A program made the position numbers and the translations under genes. From contig JACQIJ010000221.1 of NCBI GenBank assembly GCA_016198545.1, forward strand, positions 1-10,807: a stretch of 10,807 bases of DNA. Direction: 5' to 3'. The notes beneath the pieces are model-generated. The model did not search any database and had not been told where the DNA came from. It saw only the letters and a list, made by a program, of their open reading frames with translations. This DNA is from Pseudomonadota bacterium. Lineage in GTDB: Bacteria; Pseudomonadota; Alphaproteobacteria; Micavibrionales; Micavibrionaceae. Below, one piece after another: positions 5,993 to 10,807 of the stretch (its first letter is position 1; each line of letters opens with the position of its first letter).

Positions 5993-7534
5993 ATGGAAGC
6001 GAAAGCGCTGATAGAGCAGGGGGTGCGGGCCCAGCAGCAGGGGCGGCTGGCCGAAGCCGAGCAATACTTTCAAAAGGCCGTCGATGCCGCGCCGGAGATG
6101 GCGGAAGGCTGGTCGAAACTCGGCGTCATCAGCATTATGAAAGGAAACCGGGCCGAGGCCGTGCGCCTTTTCGAACTGGCGATGGACAAGGATCCCGGCT
6201 TCATGCCGGCCTATCACAATATGGCGTTGCTGTTGTGCGAGATGTCGCGTTTTCGCGATGCTGAAGCCTTGTGCATGAAGGCGAGAGCCAGAGATTCCAA
6301 ATATCTGCCTGTTTATTCTAGTCTTGCTCTTGCGCTGAAGTCGCAGTCGCGCCTGACGCAGGCGGCGGATGTCTTCCGGGAGGCGATAGAACTGAACCCG
6401 AAGGATGAAAATCTGCACAGTGGTCTGGGCGCGGTTCTGGCCGAGCTGGGGCGGCGGGAAGAGGCTGCGGAGGCATTTAAAAAAACGCTTGCCATCAATC
6501 CCCTGAACGGCGAAGCGCATCGCATGTTGTCGCTTTGCCGCAAATATGAATCCGGCGACGGGCATGTAGCGGCGATGGAAGAAGTTTTAGAAAGGCAGGA
6601 TGTAGCCGAAGCGGTTGCGACATCTCTTCATTTCGCTCTGGGAAAGGCCTACGGCGATTGCGGGCAGTACGAAAAATCGTTCCGCCATTTTGAGAAAGCG
6701 AACGCGCTGGGCCGCAAGTCGTACAGGTACGAAACGCGCCTCACGGTTAACGCGTTCAATAATATAAAGAAAGGATTGACGGCGGAAAAAATCCGGGAAT
6801 TGCGCGAAGGAGGGCTTCAGGACGAAACGCCGGTCTTCATTATCGGCATGCCGCGGTCCGGCACATCCCTGACGGAACAGATACTGGCCAGCCACCCCGC
6901 CGTTTTCGGGGCGGGGGAGTTGAATACTGTATTCATAATACAGGCAGAAGAGGGGGTGTCGCATGACAATTACGCGCAATGGGCCGGAAGGTTGACGCCG
7001 CAAACCGTGAACCGGATGGCGCAGAAGTATCTGGCGCACCTGCGCGATTTCGACATGTTCGCAGCGCGCATCACGGATAAGATGCCCCATAATTTTCAGT
7101 ATGCGGGCCTTGTCCACGCGATGTTTCCGAAGGCGCGCATCATCCGCTGCCGGCGGGATCCGGCGGCGACCTGCGTCTCGATTTTCCGCAGCCGTTTCAT
7201 CGGTTTTATGCCGTTTGCCTATGACCTGAAGGAGATAGGGGAATATTACAAATTATACGAGGATATAATGGAACACTGGCGGGAGGCGATGCCGGGCGTG
7301 ATGCATGAAGTCGTTTACGAGGCTCTGGTGGCAAACCCGGAAAAGGCCGTCCGCGAGCTGCTGGATTATTGCGGCCTGCCGTGGGATGATGCGTGCATGT
7401 CTTTCCATCGCAATGAACGGCCTTCAATGACCGCCAGCACGCTGGATATCCGCAAGCCACTGTATGACGAGGCAGTTGATAAGTGGAAGAATTACGGGCC
7501 TTTTATCGGGCCGTTGCAGGAAGCTCTCAAGTAA
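5993..7534 (+). CDS. TPR-repeat sulfotransferase family protein
   Basis: A fusion of 513 residues. Residues about 1-245 are tetratricopeptide repeats: GRLAEAEQYFQKAVDAAPEM, then GNRAEAVRLFELAMDKDPGF and AADVFREAIELNPKDENLHS, each with the small/large residue pattern of TPR helices. Residues about 278-510 form a PAPS-dependent sulfotransferase domain. The 5'-phosphosulfate loop is GMPRSGTSL at 285-293. The 3'-phosphate site is RIIRCRRDPAATCVSIFRS at 382-400, with R388, D389 and S396. Family C-terminal features such as VVYEALVANPEKAVRELLDYCGLPWD (441-466) are intact. Proteins of this architecture are common in proteobacteria, but the acceptor is generally unknown; protein tyrosine, lipid or glycan are possible, and the TPR part may bind it. 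There is no signal peptide or membrane segment, so it is probably cytosolic. ATG 5993 follows GAGGT. It is divergent from kbl. Confidence 0.88.
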   Translation: MEAKALIEQGVRAQQQGRLAEAEQYFQKAVDAAPEMAEGWSKLGVISIMKGNRAEAVRLFELAMDKDPGFMPAYHNMALLLCEMSRFRDAEALCMKARARDSKYLPVYSSLALALKSQSRLTQAADVFREAIELNPKDENLHSGLGAVLAELGRREEAAEAFKKTLAINPLNGEAHRMLSLCRKYESGDGHVAAMEEVLERQDVAEAVATSLHFALGKAYGDCGQYEKSFRHFEKANALGRKSYRYETRLTVNAFNNIKKGLTAEKIRELREGGLQDETPVFIIGMPRSGTSLTEQILASHPAVFGAGELNTVFIIQAEEGVSHDNYAQWAGRLTPQTVNRMAQKYLAHLRDFDMFAARITDKMPHNFQYAGLVHAMFPKARIIRCRRDPAATCVSIFRSRFIGFMPFAYDLKEIGEYYKLYEDIMEHWREAMPGVMHEVVYEALVANPEKAVRELLDYCGLPWDDACMSFHRNERPSMTASTLDIRKPLYDEAVDKWKNYGPFIGPLQEALK

Positions 7535-7575
7535 CCCCTTGGCATGGCGTGGAAAATCGTTTATGCAGTTAATCC

Positions 7576-8937
7576 ATGAGTTTTGAAGAATTGGGCCTGG
7601 GCCCGGAAGTCCTGAAAGCCATTGCGGAGCGCGGTTACACAAAACCCACCCCCATACAGGAAAAGGCCATCCCCACCATACTGATGACCCGCGATATAGT
7701 CGGGCTGGCGCAGACCGGCACGGGGAAGACGGCTGCGTTTACTTTGCCGATGATTGAGATTTTGTTTGGCGGCAGGGCAAAAGCGCGTATGCCGCGCTCT
7801 CTTATTCTGGAGCCGACGCGCGAACTGGCGGCGCAGGTGGCGGAGAACTTCGATGTCTACGGCAAATATCACAAGCTGACCAAGGCGCTTCTTGTCGGCG
7901 GAGAGTCGATGGGGGATCAGATTAAGCTTCTGGACCGCGGCGTGGACGTGCTGATCGCAACGCCCGGGCGGCTGCTTGACCTGTTCGACCGCGGCAACAT
8001 TCTTCTGAGCGATATAAAAATTCTGGTGATTGACGAAGCGGACCGGATGCTCGATATGGGGTTCATTCCCGATATCGAAAAAATCGTGTCGAAAGTTCCG
8101 CCGATGCGGCAGACATTACTGTTCTCCGCGACGATGCCGCCGGAAATTAAAAAGCTCGCCGAGAAATTTCTGAGCAATCCCAAGGAAATAACGGTTGCCG
8201 CCGTGTCCGCGCCTGCGGAATCGGTGAAGCAGAGCCTTGTCTGGGCCGGGCGCAACGACAAGAAACAGGTTCTGGATTCCATTATCCGGCAGGAAGAAGT
8301 CAAAAACGCGTTCGTTTTTTGCAACCGCAAGCGCGATATCGGCGATCTGACCCGCTGGCTGGAACGCAAAGGATACAAGGCCGCGCCGATGCACGGCGAT
8401 ATGCCGCAGGTAAACCGCAACGAGACGCTGAAGAGATTCAAGGACGGCGAAATCGTTCTTCTGGTCTGCAGCGATGTTGCCGCGCGCGGGCTGGATATTG
8501 CCGGCGTATCCCATGTTTTCAATTTCGATGTGCCGTTTAATGCGGAGGATTACGTCCATCGCATCGGGCGCACCGGCCGCGCCGGGATGACGGGCCGCGC
8601 GTGGACGATTGCTTCCAGCGGGGATGAAAAGTTTGTCGATTCCATCGAAAGGCTGATCAAAAAGAAAATCGATGTTGCCGATATAGGCAGCGGGAAAAGA
8701 GATGATGGCGAAGGCGCCGGGAATCGTTCCGCGGGTCGCGGGGACAGGCATGACAGGGGCGGTGACCGGGGACGGGATCATAACCATCGCCGCGACAGGG
8801 ACCGCGATAACAACAGGAACGGCAATCATAATCACAACAACAACAGGCCGCCCAGGCATTATGAACAGGAAGATGATATCGGCAGCAACGCGCCGGGCTT
8901 TGGCAACGAAATGCCTGATTTTTTCAAGCGCAAATAA
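7576..8937 (+). CDS. DEAD-box ATP-dependent RNA helicase (RhlE-like)
   Basis: ATP-dependent RNA unwinding enzyme of 453 residues, probably in ribosome assembly or RNA turnover. All motifs are present in order: Q motif GYTKPTPIQ (20-28), Walker A AQTGTGKT (45-52), PTRELA (80-85), TPGR (129-132), DEAD (153-156), SAT (184-186), ARGLD (303-307) and HRIGRTGR (328-335). From about 373 the tail is low-complexity, rich in Gly, Arg, Asp, His and Asn (HDRGGDRGRDHNHRRDRDRD, then an Asn/His stretch), and ends DFFKRK. RGG-like tails of this kind bind RNA non-specifically. The best subfamily guess is RhlE, but SrmB/DeaD cannot be excluded. The start is fixed by an in-frame TAA at 7570-7572, so ATG 7576 is the first possible one, yet no clear Shine-Dalgarno precedes it. 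It lies 41 bp after the sulfotransferase gene and could be co-transcribed. Confidence 0.94.
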   Translation: MSFEELGLGPEVLKAIAERGYTKPTPIQEKAIPTILMTRDIVGLAQTGTGKTAAFTLPMIEILFGGRAKARMPRSLILEPTRELAAQVAENFDVYGKYHKLTKALLVGGESMGDQIKLLDRGVDVLIATPGRLLDLFDRGNILLSDIKILVIDEADRMLDMGFIPDIEKIVSKVPPMRQTLLFSATMPPEIKKLAEKFLSNPKEITVAAVSAPAESVKQSLVWAGRNDKKQVLDSIIRQEEVKNAFVFCNRKRDIGDLTRWLERKGYKAAPMHGDMPQVNRNETLKRFKDGEIVLLVCSDVAARGLDIAGVSHVFNFDVPFNAEDYVHRIGRTGRAGMTGRAWTIASSGDEKFVDSIERLIKKKIDVADIGSGKRDDGEGAGNRSAGRGDRHDRGGDRGRDHNHRRDRDRDNNRNGNHNHNNNRPPRHYEQEDDIGSNAPGFGNEMPDFFKRK

Positions 8938-8971
8938 TCGCGGAAAACCTAACTTAACCCCTTCGCCTGCC

Positions 8972-9000
8972 TTGATTTGACTGTTTTTTCCGTTCAGAAT
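8972..9000 (+). promoter_or_regulatory. Candidate sigma-70-type promoter for lptD
   Basis: In the 102-bp gap before lptD, TTGATT (8972-8977) and CAGAAT (8995-9000) are separated by 17 bp, each matching the consensus at four of six bases. This would start transcription near 9007, about 33 bases before the lptD ATG. A second -35-like TTGACT (8977-8982) overlaps the first. No intrinsic terminator for the helicase gene is seen in this gap, so read-through is also possible. Confidence 0.3.
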
Positions 9001-9039
9001 CCGCTTGGGGCTTTCGGAAAATATCAGAATGAGACGTTT

Positions 9040-10807
9040 ATGCCCGCAAAGCAACGGCAGATAAAGGTTTTTTTGATTGTTTTAGCGCTCCTTTTGCTGG
9101 AGCCGGGTTTTTCGTCTGCGCAGATGCTGACGGGGCACGGCGATGATCGCGAACCTTTGCCCGCTCCGGTTCAGTCGCGCATCGCCGAATACGAATCCTA
9201 TGACAAGGGGCAACCGGTTGATTTGTCTGCGGACAGTTTGCAGCACGACGAGGTTGGGCAAACGATTACAGCGGCGGGCCGTGTGGAGATGACGCAGGGC
9301 AAACGTATACTGAAGGCTGACGGGGTTGTTTACAATCTTGCGGCCGACACGGTTACAGCGCGGGGGCATGTCGTTCTGACCGAACCAAATGGCGACGTCC
9401 ATTTTGCCGACGAGGCGCAGCTGAACAACGAAATGAAGGAAGGCTTCGTTAACGGTCTGCAGACATATCTGGCCGAAGGCGGACGCTTCACGGCGAAGGA
9501 GGGGAGGCGTGAAGGCAGCAGGATTATTATGCGCGATGCTGCTTATACGCCTTGCGAATGCGAAGAAGATGAAGACGGCGATCCGGCCTGGCAGATAAAG
9601 GCTGATGAGGTCGTTTATGTCGAAGATGAAAACCGCATCAAATACAAAAATGCGCGGTTCGAGATGTTCGGCGTGCCGCTGGCATGGTCGCCGTATTTAT
9701 CCCATCCTGATGGAAAGGTAAAACGCAAAAGCGGCTTTTTGTCCCCGCAGCTTGGGTTTGACAGCCGGCTGGGCGTGGTCGTGACATCGAATTATTACTG
9801 GAACCTTGCGCCCGACTATGACGCGACGACAGGCCTCATGATGATGACGGATGAGGCGCCCGTGGCGCTGGGCGAGTACAGACGCCGGTTCGACAATGCA
9901 GAGATGAAAGTCAACGGCAGCGTAACCTATTCCGACAGGACGGAAAGCGACGCCGGCGTTGATGTCAGGAAGGATGAGGATTTCCGCGGCCACCTGTTCG
10001 CGGATGCTCTGTGGGACGTGAATGAAAAGTGGCGCGCCGGAACGAATATTGAACTGACTTCGGATGACCAGTATCTGCGCCAGTATGATTTCAGCGGGCA
10101 GGACGTTCTGGAGAATGAAGCGTACGCCGAACGTTTTTCAGGGCGTAATTACGCCGTCGGGCGGATTCTGGCGTTTCAGGATGTCCGGGTGCGCGAGGAG
10201 CGCGCGGACCAGCCCAATGTTCTCCCTGAACTGATCTCAAGCTTTAAAGGAGAGCCTAATGATATTCTTGGCGGGCGATGGGCTCTGGATCTGTCGGGGC
10301 TGGGGCTGGAGCGCGATGGCAACGGGCAGGACATGAACCGCGCCATCGCCGTGGCGGGGTGGCAGCGGCGCGATGTTGCCGGGTTCGGACTCGTCAATAC
10401 GGTCGATCTAAGTCTGCGCGGCGATTTTTATTCCGTGCGCGACAGGGATTTGGCGTCCGACGGCGCAACGCAAGGCGGAAGCGGCGATGAAACGCGGTTT
10501 TTCCCGAGCGCGCATATGGTCAGTTCTTATCCTGTCGTGAAGTCGTTTGAAAACATGCAGGCCGTTGTTGAGCCGCTTGCCGCTCTGACGGTATCGCCGA
10601 ATATCAAGGCTGCGGATTCCGATATACCGAACGAGGACAGCCAGGATGTACAGCTTGATGCCAGCAATCTGTTCGAGGCCAACCGTTTCCCCGGTTTTGA
10701 TCGAATTGAAGACGGCAGTCATGCGACCTATGGCATGCGCACGGGTTTTTACGGACATGAAGGAAGTTTCGGCGAGCTTTTCCTGGGACAAAGCTACCGC
10801 TTCAACC
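9040..10807 (+). CDS. lptD: LPS-assembly protein LptD (partial, 3' end outside window)
   Basis: Outer-membrane beta-barrel that, with LptE, inserts lipopolysaccharide into the outer leaflet. The frame is open from ATG 9040 to the window edge: 589 codons plus one base, no stop. A signal peptide is clear: basic MPAKQRQIK, hydrophobic VFLIVLALLLL, and likely cleavage after SSA (about residue 27). Residues about 55-150 form the OstA/LptA-like periplasmic domain (PVDLSADSLQHD, then ITAAGRVEMTQG and LKADGVVYNLAADTVTARGHV). Then come AAYTPCECEEDEDGDPAW with C172 and C174, and a family block MFGVPLAWSPYLSHPDGKVKRKSGFLSPQLGFDSRLG (209-245), leading into the barrel. The C-x-C pair is placed where many alphaproteobacterial LptDs have their N-terminal cysteines, the likely disulfide partners. 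Only a weak GAG precedes the start. An ATG at 9029 is out of frame and stops after 11 codons. Confidence 0.93.
   Translation, partial: MPAKQRQIKVFLIVLALLLLEPGFSSAQMLTGHGDDREPLPAPVQSRIAEYESYDKGQPVDLSADSLQHDEVGQTITAAGRVEMTQGKRILKADGVVYNLAADTVTARGHVVLTEPNGDVHFADEAQLNNEMKEGFVNGLQTYLAEGGRFTAKEGRREGSRIIMRDAAYTPCECEEDEDGDPAWQIKADEVVYVEDENRIKYKNARFEMFGVPLAWSPYLSHPDGKVKRKSGFLSPQLGFDSRLGVVVTSNYYWNLAPDYDATTGLMMMTDEAPVALGEYRRRFDNAEMKVNGSVTYSDRTESDAGVDVRKDEDFRGHLFADALWDVNEKWRAGTNIELTSDDQYLRQYDFSGQDVLENEAYAERFSGRNYAVGRILAFQDVRVREERADQPNVLPELISSFKGEPNDILGGRWALDLSGLGLERDGNGQDMNRAIAVAGWQRRDVAGFGLVNTVDLSLRGDFYSVRDRDLASDGATQGGSGDETRFFPSAHMVSSYPVVKSFENMQAVVEPLAALTVSPNIKAADSDIPNEDSQDVQLDASNLFEANRFPGFDRIEDGSHATYGMRTGFYGHEGSFGELFLGQSYRFN

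Noticed and set aside
9029..9064. Eleven-codon upstream frame overlapping the lptD start
   Set aside because: It is short, has no ribosome site and shows no regulatory features; likely chance, although translational interference with lptD is not excluded.

Overview
The window looks like a chromosomal segment of a Gram-negative bacterium, most likely an alphaproteobacterium. The grounds are an LptD outer-membrane LPS-assembly gene, the style of the threonine-catabolic and DEAD-box genes, moderately high GC, and short GTCAT(G/C)CCCGC-type palindromes whose peptide shadow (HARAGGHPA, SPHKAGMT) is familiar from that class. I cannot name a genus. Most of the content is ordinary metabolic or housekeeping genes; no CRISPR, tRNA, rRNA, prophage or secondary-metabolite cluster is visible.

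Layout: the left half (about 20-5938) is entirely on the minus strand. In transcription order it holds kbl (2-amino-3-ketobutyrate CoA ligase), a small frameshifted GIY-YIG nuclease-like gene, a GNAT acetyltransferase, tdh (L-threonine 3-dehydrogenase), a CaCA-type cation exchanger with a histidine-rich loop, and hmgA (homogentisate 1,2-dioxygenase). Spacing is tight: 4-bp overlap kbl/GIY-YIG, 3 bp GNAT/tdh, 49 bp tdh/exchanger, 65 bp exchanger/hmgA. Only the 134 bp after the GIY-YIG gene is looser, and it holds a palindromic repeat. Tdh and Kbl are the two consecutive enzymes turning threonine into glycine plus acetyl-CoA. HmgA opens the homogentisate ring in tyrosine/phenylalanine breakdown, so the block has an amino-acid-catabolism theme, with the exchanger, GNAT and nuclease as unrelated passengers.

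The right half is on the plus strand. A 54-bp divergent intergenic region separates kbl from a TPR-sulfotransferase fusion gene. This is followed by an RhlE-type DEAD-box RNA helicase with a low-complexity His/Asn/Arg/Asp tail, then lptD, which runs off the right edge after 589 codons.

The most interesting spot is 4308-4735. Three recognisable copies of a 27-bp palindromic unit flank the small GIY-YIG gene. One copy lies in frame at the 3' end of kbl and encodes nine of about 16 extra C-terminal residues. The GIY-YIG reading frame itself is broken by one base at an A6 run that happens to form the heptamer A_AAA_AAT in the phase needed for a -1 shift. A second point of interest is the histidine-rich, non-canonical CaCA exchanger.
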